A stretch of 64,000 nt of DNA from Endoryza foliicola (GCA_965226965.1 OZ245715.1:3162001-3226000), one strand, 5' to 3'. Counted from the stretch's first letter, positions 1 through 9,171 are shown. Notes: generated by a model from the sequence alone, not told the origin. Numbers and translations are program-made.

Positions 1-617
1 TAAATTCTTCTGTATATCAAATTCGATAATCCCGCACCAACACCAACTAAAATTGCAAATTGATAATTTGCTAAGAATGCAAGCAACATATATGTAGCCA
101 ACATCACAAATGCTTGGGATGCATCAAAGTAAAATTTCATTGTCTGAAACAGTCTTTGTACATCTACTGTCAGCGTATTCTGAATTCTACCTGATTCAAT
201 CTTCAAAAACGAGTTATATGAAATGCCATTTAAATTATCAATAAGCTGAGTTCGAACCTTTTTGATAAAATACTGTCTGAGTGCAGCATAATAACTCAAT
301 TGAAAGAATCTCATTATTCCCTTTGCAATAAACAAGATCATTAAGCTCCCTAAAACAGTATTTAGTGTAAGCTCAAATCCCATAGATCTTATAAAATCTA
401 CAAGATAATGTAGTTCACCCATTGATGAAGTATCGGCAGCGCCTGAGTTGCCCGCGTCAGAAACGCTTTGCAACAAGGGAATGAACATTGCTAAGCCCAA
501 GCCATCAAGAAAACTAATTAAAATCGTAAGCATGAAAAAGAAAATCATTCTTTTACCTACAATTCGATAGTAGAACTTGAAATAGCCAATAAAATTATTC
601 TTGTATTGATACTGCAC
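1..617 (-). CDS. ABC exporter, N-terminal membrane domain (partial)
   Basis: This frame is open past the left edge of the window, so only about 205 N-terminal residues are visible. It reads from a GTG codon at 617 (MQYQYKNNFIGYF...) and follows an in-frame TAA. The visible part has two hydrophobic stretches (near FFFMLTILISFLDGLGLAMF and LGSLMILFIAKGIMRFF) and then a coupling-type segment containing ESGRIQNTLTVDVQRL, as in the membrane domain of type IV ABC exporters of the MsbA/PglK kind. The ATPase domain would lie outside the window. It is 55 nt downstream of the Wzc-like gene and in the same direction, so it is probably a glycan or lipid-linked-glycan transporter of the polysaccharide operon. 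The substrate is inferred from position only. Confidence 0.8.
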   Translation of the reverse strand, partial: MQYQYKNNFIGYFKFYYRIVGKRMIFFFMLTILISFLDGLGLAMFIPLLQSVSDAGNSGAADTSSMGELHYLVDFIRSMGFELTLNTVLGSLMILFIAKGIMRFFQLSYYAALRQYFIKKVRTQLIDNLNGISYNSFLKIESGRIQNTLTVDVQRLFQTMKFYFDASQAFVMLATYMLLAFLANYQFAILVGVGAGLSNLIYRRI

Positions 618-671
618 AGTCGAGTTTTGTTAAAACACAACAGAACTGGTGTTCAGTTCTGTTGTATCTAT

Positions 672-2993
672 TTAAAATATTGATGCTATTCTTAAAAATC
701 CTTTCTTCTTCTTAATCTTCGCCTTCTGCCCATACCCGTATCCATAGGCATTTCTGTATCCATCCCCGGCTTTAATACCATTGATTACCAACACTGGATT
801 TGGTAGCTTTTTATCCTTATACAATTGATTGATCAACGTAAGTGAAGATTTATTGGAGTACTTATGACGTACGATGTAGAAGGTGCTATCTACATATTTC
901 GACATCGTTAGCGAATCCGATACCGCTTCAATTGGTGGGGTGTCTAAAATAATGTAGTCAAAATTGGCTCTCAGATACTCAAACATTGTTGGCATCTTGT
1001 TGCTTAAAATTATTTCACCCGGATTTGGTGTTAAAGGAGTTCCTGCACTGATAAAATATAAGTTGGGATACCCTTCTACCGGATTTACAATCTCTTCAAT
1101 GGAAACTTCACCAGACAAATAGTTATGTATTCCAACTTTATTTTCAAGATTAACTTTATCGCTCAACGTCGGGTTTCTCAAGTCAAACTCAAGTAGCACG
1201 ATTTTCTTGCCGGAAATAGCAATGCTGTTTCCCAAATTCAAGCTCACAAAACTCTTTCCTTCACCACTAATACTGGAGGTAACCATTACCACTTTATTAG
1301 CAAGTTGCTTGCTTAAATAGAAGAAATTAGTTCTTAATGTTCTGAATTGCTCTGCAACAGCACTTACATTATCTTCAGTAATAACAATATTCTCTTTATT
1401 CTTTGGCAAATATGAAATCTCGCCCGCTACCGGCATTGCTGTAGACTTATAAATGTCTTCAAAACTGTCAATCTTCCTGTTTGAAATGAAAGCAATAACG
1501 ATGATTAACAAAGGAAGCAAAATGGCTGCACCTAAAGCCCCGGCGTATATAAACAGCGGTCTTGGTTCGCGCATATTGCTAAATTTCCAATCTACAATTC
1601 TAGAACCTCCAAATCCCGAAGATGCGAATTCAATATTTTTATCTTCCTTTCTTTGAAGTAAGAATACGTAAAGTGTTTGCTTAACATTTAACAATCGGTT
1701 TACTTCAATGTAATTCTTTTCTTTCTCAGGTAATGTTACAAAGCGAGAGTTTGTAGAACGTTCTCTTTCGGCTAGATATGAATTGCTAGTACCTAACTCC
1801 TCTCTCAAGCTATTGATACGATTTTCAATGGAGCGCTTTAAGTCTTCAATTTTTGTATTTATCGGAGGCAAGCGAAGGTCTTGCGCTGCACCATATGCTA
1901 ATACTGAAGCTCTTTCGGTGAGTTTCCCGTTGTAGGCAGAAACCAGCCCAAGTAGTTCACCATCTTGCACACCTGCTACTTGTATCTTTTCATCCGGACG
2001 ATTACGAATGTAGTTCTCAATATTTGACAGAAGTGTCTCTTTATACTTATTGTCATTCTTTTGCTTGTCAATATCCGTTAAGCTGGTCAGTAATTGATCA
2101 GCTGAGGCTGACACGTTATTGATTTTATTACTTGCTTTGAAATCACGCACGGTATTTTCCTGAGTCTCTAATTCACGAGCAACGGCATTTAATCGATTGT
2201 CGAGAAATGCCATTTCACTTTTTAAGCTTTTCGTTTTGAAGTCTTGGTTTGCACCATCGTATTTATCGATGAGAACTTCAATAATCATTTTTGCTCTTGA
2301 AGTTATTTCGTCTTTCAACGTTAATTGCAACATTCCACTTCCACCTTTAGGAACAGGCCCTACAGTGAATCGACCGAGAATCTCAGCAGCTTTTTCCTTC
2401 TTCGATTTCAATTGGAAGGTGTATGCTTGGCCAATTGCAGCAGAATCGCTTAATTGGAACAAAACAGAGTCGCCATTAATAACGAAGGGCTTGTCGTATA
2501 TCCCGGAAATTTTCTTATTGGAACTCACCAATTCAAATCCGGACTTATTCAAACGCAAATCGAAAACTTCACTTGATTGATGAACATTGGTTCTTTTGGT
2601 AGTAATTACAAAGGGAAGCGAGTCTACCTGCATGGGTTGATTCTTTACTTTACCTTTGGCTGATACCTCAATGTCTAATCGAAGTGAATCCACTACTTGC
2701 TCAAATAAAGCTGTAGATTGAAGTTTAAAGACTTCTCCATTCATGTCGGGCAAGTTGTTCGCTTGCTGCCCTGAAGAAGAGAAAGGCGATCCACCAATTA
2801 AACTCTGACCTTCATTGGGTGGTTGTATTTGCAAGTAGGAAACTACTTGGAAAAGTGGCACCGAGTATTTAAGGTATAAATAGGCGCCTCCTACCAATAC
2901 CGGAATGGTAAACAAAAACCAGAAATAATTGCTTAGAATCCTTCTAAACAATCTTGAAATGTCAAATCCGGTACTCAATTCTTTTTCTTCCAT
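672..2993 (-). CDS. Wzc-like polysaccharide tyrosine autokinase / chain-length regulator
   Basis: The 773-residue protein joins a Wzz-type chain-length domain to a BY-kinase domain and should act in the inner membrane to control export and length of a surface polysaccharide. Membrane helices are visible near residues 22-44 and 481-503, with a large, partly coiled-coil periplasmic part between them (about 255-450). The cytoplasmic kinase has a Walker A motif SSISGEGKS (573-581), a Walker A' motif (VLLEFDLRNP, about 599-608) and a Walker B region ending in ILDTPP. The tail has clustered tyrosines (746, 750, 752, 754) followed by a lysine-rich stretch, the usual autophosphorylation site. The gene follows the Wza-like gene with a 21-nt gap. 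The family assignment is firm; the polymer it serves is unknown. Confidence 0.93.
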   Translation of the reverse strand: MEEKELSTGFDISRLFRRILSNYFWFLFTIPVLVGGAYLYLKYSVPLFQVVSYLQIQPPNEGQSLIGGSPFSSSGQQANNLPDMNGEVFKLQSTALFEQVVDSLRLDIEVSAKGKVKNQPMQVDSLPFVITTKRTNVHQSSEVFDLRLNKSGFELVSSNKKISGIYDKPFVINGDSVLFQLSDSAAIGQAYTFQLKSKKEKAAEILGRFTVGPVPKGGSGMLQLTLKDEITSRAKMIIEVLIDKYDGANQDFKTKSLKSEMAFLDNRLNAVARELETQENTVRDFKASNKINNVSASADQLLTSLTDIDKQKNDNKYKETLLSNIENYIRNRPDEKIQVAGVQDGELLGLVSAYNGKLTERASVLAYGAAQDLRLPPINTKIEDLKRSIENRINSLREELGTSNSYLAERERSTNSRFVTLPEKEKNYIEVNRLLNVKQTLYVFLLQRKEDKNIEFASSGFGGSRIVDWKFSNMREPRPLFIYAGALGAAILLPLLIIVIAFISNRKIDSFEDIYKSTAMPVAGEISYLPKNKENIVITEDNVSAVAEQFRTLRTNFFYLSKQLANKVVMVTSSISGEGKSFVSLNLGNSIAISGKKIVLLEFDLRNPTLSDKVNLENKVGIHNYLSGEVSIEEIVNPVEGYPNLYFISAGTPLTPNPGEIILSNKMPTMFEYLRANFDYIILDTPPIEAVSDSLTMSKYVDSTFYIVRHKYSNKSSLTLINQLYKDKKLPNPVLVINGIKAGDGYRNAYGYGYGQKAKIKKKKGFLRIASIF

Positions 2994-3014
2994 AGCTTTA
3001 AAATATACGGGTTA

Positions 3015-3797
3015 TTATCTTGTTAACGCGAGTCCAAGTGAAACACCTGATACTACAATAGTGAAAATGGTTGTATAGATTGTGAGATCTTCTTTGAACA
3101 CAGAAGCTTTTCTCAACTTCACATATATTACATCATTGGGTTTCAGTAAATAGATATCCGGATTGGTCAATACTTCTTTACTTCTCAAGTCAATTGTTCT
3201 AACTGTTCTCTTTCCATTGTATTCACGGAAGAGCTTTATGTCATAACGCATCGCGGTAGACGGAAGGTCGCCTGCTGCAGCCAATGCGTGGAGAATGGTG
3301 TTTTTCGAGATGGGCAGATTTACTGTTCCCGGAGATCTTACTTCTCCCATCATCGTCACTTTAAATGTCGTAAACTTTACTTCGATCAATAATTTCTTAA
3401 CATTAATAAAAGGAGAAAGTGCGTTCGATATCTTCTTCTTAAGCTCGGCTGTTGTAGAGCCGGAAGCTGGAATACTTCCAATCCCAGACATTTCAATTCT
3501 TCCATCAGGATTTACTTTATACACTGATACGCCACCTGTTGAAGGGTTGGCAGGCAACTTAAGAAAAGGGCCGATAACCCCTGTGTCGGGCGTACTCAGA
3601 AAAATTTCAATTTCATCACCCACTTCAATAATTCGCTCCTCTTGTTGCAGAATAGGTAATGTATCTAGTGTAGTCTCCGGTAAATCTGTGAAATAATGAA
3701 GTTTTTTCACATTGGTACAAGAACTAAAAGCAACTGTTAAACCGAAAATTCCTAGAATTACGACAAACAAGTTGTTTCTCCACAGTTTAATGTTCAT
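3015..3797 (-). CDS. Wza-like polysaccharide export lipoprotein
   Basis: This 260-residue protein belongs to the polysaccharide biosynthesis/export (outer membrane auxiliary) family. A lipoprotein signal is visible: a basic start, a hydrophobic stretch and a lipobox AFSSC with the lipidated Cys at residue 27. The Poly_export domain follows (about 50-150: EVGDEIEIFL ... VNPDGRIEMSGIG), then an SLBB-type beta-grasp (MMGEVRSPGTVNLP, LHALAAAGD). A C-terminal hydrophobic helix near residues 238-258 is common in Bacteroidota homologs. It sits between the TviC-like epimerase and the Wzc-like kinase, and it probably forms the outer membrane exit channel that works with that kinase. Confidence 0.92.
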   Translation of the reverse strand: MNIKLWRNNLFVVILGIFGLTVAFSSCTNVKKLHYFTDLPETTLDTLPILQQEERIIEVGDEIEIFLSTPDTGVIGPFLKLPANPSTGGVSVYKVNPDGRIEMSGIGSIPASGSTTAELKKKISNALSPFINVKKLLIEVKFTTFKVTMMGEVRSPGTVNLPISKNTILHALAAAGDLPSTAMRYDIKLFREYNGKRTVRTIDLRSKEVLTNPDIYLLKPNDVIYVKLRKASVFKEDLTIYTTIFTIVVSGVSLGLALTR

Positions 3798-3815
3798 ATG
3801 ATCAATTTGTATGGG

Positions 3816-4817
3816 TTATTTGGCAATAGGTGATTGAGCTTGTTGTTGATACCATTGAACCGTAACTTCAAGACCTTGACGCATCTTAACAGCAGGTTGA
3901 TATCCAATTAAATTATTGGCTTTACTGATATCGGCTAGGCTATGCTTAACATCGCCTTTGCGTTCTTCACGGTATTGAGGAGGCTTCGAAACACCAAGGA
4001 TCTCACTAATATAACCCCATAGTTGATTCAAGTTATTAGATTCACCAACCGCAATATTACACACCTCGTGTTTAGTGATTTCAGAATTTATTAACGATTT
4101 GATATTAGCCTGAACAGCATTTTCAACAAATGTAAAATCGCGGCTCGTTAAACCATCCCCATTAATAAAGGGGGCCTCATTTTTCAATGCCGACTCAACA
4201 AATAATGGTATTACTGCCGCATAAGGGCCTCTAGGATTCTGCCTTGGGCCAAACACATTGAAATAACGCAGCCCAATGGTATGGAAGTCGTAAGTCTTTG
4301 AATATACATTCGCATACAACTCATTCACATATTTTGTTACTGCATAGGGCGAAAGAGGATTCCCAATCCTGTCTTCAAATTTGGGTAAGCCGGGATGATC
4401 ACCATAGGTACTCGAACTGGCAGCATATACCATTCGCTTTACACCTGCATCTCGCGCCGCTGTTAGCATGTTCAAGAAGCCACTTACATTCACATCATTA
4501 CTAGTAATTGGATCGGCAATTGAACGAGGAACAGAGCCAAGGGCAGCCTGATGCGAAACATAATCCATTCCCTCAACCGCTTTCTGACAAGTAGCAAAGT
4601 CACGAATATCACCTTCAATCAATTCAAAATTCGGAAGTGACATGTAAGTTTTTATATTATCCAGCGAACCGGTAGCGAAATTATCCAGCACTCGAACTTT
4701 GCCTGCGCCATACCGAATCAAGTATTCAACGATGTTTGATCCAATGAATCCGGCACCACCGGTAACTAAAAAGCTAGAATTACTAATGTCTTTATTGTGA
4801 AACTGTGTAGTATACAT
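3816..4817 (-). CDS. tviC: UDP-GlcNAc(A) 4-epimerase, TviC/WbpP-like SDR enzyme
   Basis: The 333-residue protein is an extended short-chain dehydrogenase/reductase. An NAD-binding GGAGFIGSN motif lies at residues 20-28. The catalytic Ser/Tyr/Lys set is seen as ASSSTYGD followed by SPYAVTKY. The sequence RYFNVFGPRQNPRGPYAAV and its close pairing with a UDP-sugar dehydrogenase point to the WbpP/TviC type, which epimerises UDP-GlcNAc or its uronic acid at C4. With the neighbouring TviB-like enzyme it could make UDP-N-acetylgalactosaminuronic acid, as in Vi antigen. The start codon lies 12 nt after the end of the dehydrogenase gene. The family is sure; the exact substrate is inferred. Confidence 0.85.
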   Translation of the reverse strand: MYTTQFHNKDISNSSFLVTGGAGFIGSNIVEYLIRYGAGKVRVLDNFATGSLDNIKTYMSLPNFELIEGDIRDFATCQKAVEGMDYVSHQAALGSVPRSIADPITSNDVNVSGFLNMLTAARDAGVKRMVYAASSSTYGDHPGLPKFEDRIGNPLSPYAVTKYVNELYANVYSKTYDFHTIGLRYFNVFGPRQNPRGPYAAVIPLFVESALKNEAPFINGDGLTSRDFTFVENAVQANIKSLINSEITKHEVCNIAVGESNNLNQLWGYISEILGVSKPPQYREERKGDVKHSLADISKANNLIGYQPAVKMRQGLEVTVQWYQQQAQSPIAK

Positions 4818-4829
4818 AGTGTGTACGGT

Positions 4830-6116
4830 TTATAAACGAGCGTCAACGATTTCTTTTTCCATGATCGATTTCACATCGAACACAACGCTGTGTGCCTTTC
4901 TATGATGTTTTACCATTGCCGAATTAAATTCTTTGTGAGCTACAGTTACAACAATTGCATCGTAAGCTGCACCGTCATCCAATTTTTGAATGGTTCGAAT
5001 TCCATATTCATGCTCAACTTCGTCTGGGTTAGCCCAAGGATCTACAATATCCAAACTGAGATTGTATTCTTTTAGTGCAGTAATAATGTCGATCACTTTT
5101 GTATTACGAACATCCGGACAATTCTCTTTAAAAGTAAAGCCCATGATCAGTATCTTACTATTCGTTACCTGAATTCCCTTTTTGATCATCAATTTCACTA
5201 CCTCACTTGCAACATAGGCTCCCATACCATCATTTAAACGTCTACCTGCCAAAATGATCTCCGGATGATAACCTACTTCCATAGCTTTCTGTGCTAAGTA
5301 ATAAGGATCTACACCAATACAGTGACCACCAACTAAACCTGGTTTAAAGGGAAGGAAGTTCCATTTAGTACCTGCAGCAGCCAATACTTCGTTTGTATCT
5401 ATATTCAATGCGTTGAATATTTTCGCCAATTCATTTATAAATGCAATATTGATATCGCGCTGGGCATTCTCAATTACTTTTGCTGCTTCCGCTACTTTTA
5501 TAGTAGTTGCCAAATGTGTTCCCGCAACGATAATGCTTGAGTAAACATCGTTTACTTCTTTTCCAATTTCAGGAGTAGAACCAGATGTAACTTTCTTGAT
5601 TTTAGTAACGGTATGTTCTTTATCCCCTGGGTTAATGCGCTCAGGTGAATATCCTGCAAAGAAATCTTTGTTGAATTTGAGACCTGATACACGTTCCAAA
5701 ACAGGCACACACTCATCTTCCGTTACACCGGGGTAAACGGTACTTTCATATACTACAATATCACCCGCTTTCAACACTTTACCTACAGTCTCGCTCGCTT
5801 TGTATAATGGAGTTAAATCAGGTTTGTTATGTTTGTCAACCGGAGTAGGAACTGTAACGATAAAGAAATTAGCCGTTTTCAATTCATCCAATTGATCAGT
5901 CACAAAGAAACCATTGTTGTCGTCATTAGAAGCTTTGTTTACTTCTAACAATTGTCTGTCTTCAACTTCCAATGTAACATCCTTACCTTCTCTCAATTCG
6001 CCAATTCTACGTTTGTTGATATCAAACCCAATAGTTGGATACTTTTTAGCAAATTCAATTGCAAGAGGTAAGCCTACATAGCCAAGTCCAATGACTGCGA
6101 TTTTATACTTTTTCAT
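4830..6116 (-). CDS. tviB: UDP-N-acetylglucosamine 6-dehydrogenase, TviB/WbpO-like
   Basis: This 428-residue enzyme is a nucleotide-sugar dehydrogenase that should oxidise C6 of UDP-GlcNAc (or UDP-GalNAc) twice to the uronic acid using NAD+. The N-terminal Rossmann motif GLGYVGLPLA starts at residue 10. The catalytic cysteine is in GLVGGHCIGVDPYYLA, and the C-terminal UDP-binding domain contains ILIMGFTFKENCPDVRN. The length and the YSPERINPGDKEHT segment fit the WbpO/TviB subgroup better than UDP-glucose dehydrogenases. It is the second gene after upxY (45-nt gap) and directly before the epimerase, so the two probably act in sequence. An alternative is a ManNAc dehydrogenase, which I consider less likely with this partner. 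Confidence 0.88.
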   Translation of the reverse strand: MKKYKIAVIGLGYVGLPLAIEFAKKYPTIGFDINKRRIGELREGKDVTLEVEDRQLLEVNKASNDDNNGFFVTDQLDELKTANFFIVTVPTPVDKHNKPDLTPLYKASETVGKVLKAGDIVVYESTVYPGVTEDECVPVLERVSGLKFNKDFFAGYSPERINPGDKEHTVTKIKKVTSGSTPEIGKEVNDVYSSIIVAGTHLATTIKVAEAAKVIENAQRDINIAFINELAKIFNALNIDTNEVLAAAGTKWNFLPFKPGLVGGHCIGVDPYYLAQKAMEVGYHPEIILAGRRLNDGMGAYVASEVVKLMIKKGIQVTNSKILIMGFTFKENCPDVRNTKVIDIITALKEYNLSLDIVDPWANPDEVEHEYGIRTIQKLDDGAAYDAIVVTVAHKEFNSAMVKHHRKAHSVVFDVKSIMEKEIVDARL

Positions 6117-6161
6117 AATTAATCGAGTGGTTTCTTAAGGTTTCGTTTAAGGTGATAAAAT

Positions 6162-6656
6162 TTATGCTGTTGCTAATTTTTCTAATTGTTGTTTTTCAAT
6201 TTCGGCTACCAATGTGAATCCAAGTGTTGGTAACAATATCTTTACAGTGTTTTTCTTGATCTGGATAACTTTTCCGGTTTTGTCGTTAAACGGTCCGCTT
6301 TTGATTCTAACTGTATCCGCTATCTCAAAATCAATTTGTTGAACCGAAATATCCTTGTATGATTCAACAAACGTTTTAATCTGTATAATCTCCTCTTCGG
6401 TTAATACTGCGGCTCTCCCTTCAAACTGTACCAGTTTCAACACGCCATCAGTGCTAAAGAGCTCATTACGCTGCTTTTGATCAATTCGAACAAATACATA
6501 GGATTTGAATAATGGATCGAAGATGATTTTTTTTCGGTCGCTCCATTGACGAACCTTTTTCTGCATTGGGCAGTAATTCTCAATGCCCTTAATGTCTAAT
6601 AGTTTCGACACCTTTTTTTCCCAACAAGGTCTGGTATAAACAACATTCCAGTTCAT
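6162..6656 (-). CDS. UpxY-family transcription antiterminator (NusG-like)
   Basis: The 164-residue protein has the NusG N-terminal domain (NVVYTRPCWEKKVSKLL, SYVFVRID) and a C-terminal KOW-like part (ADTVRIKSGPFNDKTGKVIQI). In Bacteroidota, such NusG paralogs (UpxY) are usually the first gene of a capsule operon and let RNA polymerase read through the long leader of their own operon. That fits here: it is the first gene of a polysaccharide cluster and is preceded by a 713-bp leader region with several inverted repeats. No UpxZ-like inhibitor gene is visible. Family confidence is high; self-regulation is inferred from known homologs. Confidence 0.9.
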   Translation of the reverse strand: MNWNVVYTRPCWEKKVSKLLDIKGIENYCPMQKKVRQWSDRKKIIFDPLFKSYVFVRIDQKQRNELFSTDGVLKLVQFEGRAAVLTEEEIIQIKTFVESYKDISVQQIDFEIADTVRIKSGPFNDKTGKVIQIKKNTVKILLPTLGFTLVAEIEKQQLEKLATA

Positions 6657-7369
6657 AGCTTTCTGTTTGATTTCCCTAACACCGCAGAGCTTCGCTTCTC
6701 CCTGTCACATCAAGTGCCAGAGTTTCCCGATCAACGATATAAAGGGGGCCACTATTAAAACACGGATTTTCACCGTTTAGTATAGTAGGCACATAATTTA
6801 CCTAGTAACAGCTACTTATTCTGTTAGCACTTAACCAAAAACTATTGTACTATGGGTTCTTAACAGGATTTGTGGAACAGGGTAATTGAAGTTTGTTAGC
6901 ACATTTAACTATAGATAGTAACCAATAGGAACGTAAAGTTACTATCCATTTCCCGAAAGTGCAAGCCCCCCATTTTAAATTTTGGAGAATAGTTTACACC
7001 CTACAGTTTTTTCTGTTTCAACGCTTTAACAAGAACAATTCCGGTAATACAATTAAAAACACCTAGTAGTATTCCTATAGTAGTAACGGAATAATAGCGG
7101 CCCCTAGTATCTAGGAAACCTTTAATCTCTTGAAAACAAAGAATTTAAACTTAATATTTCGCTCGATTTAGTGCGATGTGAATAATAAATAGAATCTCTT
7201 ATTTTGATCGTTCCGTGAAAACCAATACAGAACTATGTTTCACGGGAAAAAAATTCGTAAGTCATTAATTCTAATACAATAGTAATGATTTTATCCACAT
7301 TTCCACATTCGAATTTGCTCCAATTTTATTGAAGAACAAAACGTACCTTCGCTCAATTCCTTTTTTGCA
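6657..7369. promoter_or_regulatory. Long non-coding leader / divergent intergenic region
   Basis: This is the only stretch longer than 300 bp without a gene. It separates upxY (minus) from the dihydroorotase-like gene (plus). Perfect inverted repeats are present: 9 bp GATAGTAAC/GTTACTATC at 6914-6922 and 6938-6946, 8 bp CCGTGAAA/TTTCACGG at 7213-7220 and 7238-7245, and 6 bp TAACAG/CTGTTA near 6805-6825. TGTTAGCAC occurs twice, 72 bp apart (6822 and 6894). On the minus strand these would lie in the upxY 5' leader. I could not find a convincing minus-strand promoter with a perfect TAnnTTTG element. Confidence 0.55.
7344..7351 (+). promoter_or_regulatory. Possible -7 element of the heptose operon
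   Basis: TACCTTCG lies 18 nt before the ATG at 7370 and differs at one base from the Bacteroidota consensus TAnnTTTG. The -33 part is weak (TTTT about 16 nt upstream). It would give a very short 5' leader. Confidence 0.35.
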
Positions 7370-8632
7370 ATGAACAGGCTTATAAAACAGGCACTTATTA
7401 ATGATCCTCAATCACCATTTAATGGTAAAACGGTTGACATTCTGATCCAAAATGGGGTAATTCATGAAATTGGTGATTCCATCTCCGCAGAAAACTGCGA
7501 AGTACTAGATTTTGCCCAAGCAACTGTAAGCCCCGGATGGGTTGACATCTTTGCCCATTTAGCCGACCCAGGGCTCGAACACAAAGAAACCATCGCTACC
7601 GGATTAAAGGCCGCCGCGGCAGGTGGGTACACTGGTGTAATGTGCATCCCAAACACAAATCCGGTAATTGACAATAAAACACAAATTGAATACTTACTGC
7701 ATCAGTCCTCCAGTGCGGTTTCTACTATTTTTCCGATCGGGGCGGTCTCTAAAAAGGCAGCCGGCCAAGATTTAGCGGAAATGCATGACATGAAAAACAG
7801 TGGCGCAGTGGCTTTTAGTGATGGTACCCACCCTATTCAATCGTCCGGAATCCTCGTAAAAGCGCTCCAATATGTAAAGGCTTTCGATGGAGTGATCATC
7901 CAAATTCCCGATGATACCAGCTTGGGAGGACATGGACAAATGCACGAGGGATTGGTTTCCACACAATTGGGAATGCCCGGAAAGCCAATGTTAGCGGAAG
8001 AGTTGATTGTGGCCCGAGACATTAAATTGGCCAGATACGCAGAGTCTAAGATCCATTTTACAGGTGTTACCTCTCCTAAATCTTTGGAATACATCCGAAG
8101 AGCGAAAGAAAGCGGTGCTCAAGTAACCTGTTCTGTAACGCCCCATCACCTCTTTTTTACGGATAAAGACCTGTGGGAATATGATAGTAACCTTAAAGTG
8201 TACCCCCCATTAAGAACTGAAAAAGAAGTATCAGCTTTGAAAGCTGCTGTTCTTGATGGTACGGTTGATAGCTTCGCAACCCATCACTTACCACATGAAA
8301 TCGATAGTAAAATGGTGGAGTTCGAATATGCCGGGTTTGGAATTATTGGTTTACAAACCAGTTATTCCGTACTTCAAACAGTACTGGAGGATTTGCCGAA
8401 CTCGAAATGGACTGAACTACTGAGCATTAATCCGAGGAAGATCTTTGGATTGCCGGCAGCATCCATAACTGTAGGAGCAAAAGCAGACTTAACAATATAT
8501 AAATCAAACGATTACCAAAATTTTACTTCGGCAGCTATTCATTCGAAATCGAAAAACACACCGTTTTTGAATCGAAACTTAAAGGGTAAAGTATTGGGAG
8601 TAATCAACGGTTCTAAACTTCACCTAAACTAA
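7370..8632 (+). CDS. pyrC: Dihydroorotase-like protein with degenerate metal site
   Basis: The 420-residue protein is a full-length amidohydrolase of the dihydroorotase family, normally the third step of pyrimidine synthesis. The fold markers are clear (PGWVDIFAHLADPG at 55-68, CIPNTNPV, CSVTPHHL at 254-261). Several catalytic residues are replaced, though. The first His of the HxH motif is Phe61 and the usual Arg two residues after the second His is Ala65. The H of the 'HxED' segment is Ile179. The Asp of TDHAPH is His305 (THHLPH). Similar inactive 'PyrC-prime' proteins act as scaffolds for aspartate transcarbamoylase in other bacteria, and Bacteroidota commonly have such forms. It is the first gene of a tight operon with DUF4199 and glycan genes (6 nt to the next). 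Family sure, catalytic activity doubtful. Confidence 0.85.
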   Translation: MNRLIKQALINDPQSPFNGKTVDILIQNGVIHEIGDSISAENCEVLDFAQATVSPGWVDIFAHLADPGLEHKETIATGLKAAAAGGYTGVMCIPNTNPVIDNKTQIEYLLHQSSSAVSTIFPIGAVSKKAAGQDLAEMHDMKNSGAVAFSDGTHPIQSSGILVKALQYVKAFDGVIIQIPDDTSLGGHGQMHEGLVSTQLGMPGKPMLAEELIVARDIKLARYAESKIHFTGVTSPKSLEYIRRAKESGAQVTCSVTPHHLFFTDKDLWEYDSNLKVYPPLRTEKEVSALKAAVLDGTVDSFATHHLPHEIDSKMVEFEYAGFGIIGLQTSYSVLQTVLEDLPNSKWTELLSINPRKIFGLPAASITVGAKADLTIYKSNDYQNFTSAAIHSKSKNTPFLNRNLKGKVLGVINGSKLHLN

Positions 8633-8638
8633 CGAATC

Positions 8639-9160
8639 ATGTCAGAAAACAAAGTAACCAGCTCGGTTTTAGCGGGCTTTTTTATTGGTCTCATCCTAGT
8701 TGTGTACGCTCTGATCACCTATTTTACAGGTTTATATACCGAGAGTTGGAATCAATGGGTAGGTGTGTTGTTACTCGGCGGTGGAATCATTTTTGCCGTA
8801 ATTAATAACAGTAAAGAAAGAGATCATAAAGTAACTTTTGGAAACTTATTCGCGTTCGGTTTCAAAACTGTAGCAATAATCACCCTAATGATGATTGCCT
8901 ACACGCTACTGTTCAACGCATTGTTTCCGGATGTGAAAGAGAAAATCATTGATCTCGCAAGAGAAAATGCATTGAAAAACCCAGGCCAAGCTACAGATCA
9001 ACAAATTGAACAAGGTATGGAAATGTTCAGCAAGAACTATACATTGTTTTTGATCATCGGAATTCTTTTCTGGTATTTAGTAGGAGGGCTTGTGGCATCT
9101 CTTCTTGGTGCGGCTATCGCCAAAAAAGACGGAGCAGAAGCACCTTTTGAAAACGCTTGA
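8639..9160 (+). CDS. DUF4199 membrane protein
   Basis: The 173-residue protein has four predicted membrane helices (about 8-30, 39-58, 70-95 and 133-158) and a charged loop between the third and fourth (PDVKEKIIDLARENALKNPGQATDQQIEQGMEMF begins near residue 98). This layout and the text of the helices match the DUF4199 family, small inner membrane proteins of unknown function restricted largely to Bacteroidota. In many Bacteroidota it stands directly before a GT2 glycosyltransferase, as here (11-nt gap). The context suggests a role with membrane-bound glycosyl transfer, but that is only inference. Confidence 0.8.
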   Translation: MSENKVTSSVLAGFFIGLILVVYALITYFTGLYTESWNQWVGVLLLGGGIIFAVINNSKERDHKVTFGNLFAFGFKTVAIITLMMIAYTLLFNALFPDVKEKIIDLARENALKNPGQATDQQIEQGMEMFSKNYTLFLIIGILFWYLVGGLVASLLGAAIAKKDGAEAPFENA

Positions 9161-9171
9161 TTTAGATAGTT

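Noticed and set aside
6657..7369. Invertible capsule promoter as in Bacteroides
   Set aside because: The inverted repeats are only 8-9 bp and enclose 15-17 bp, too small to flip a promoter, and no tyrosine recombinase gene is near.
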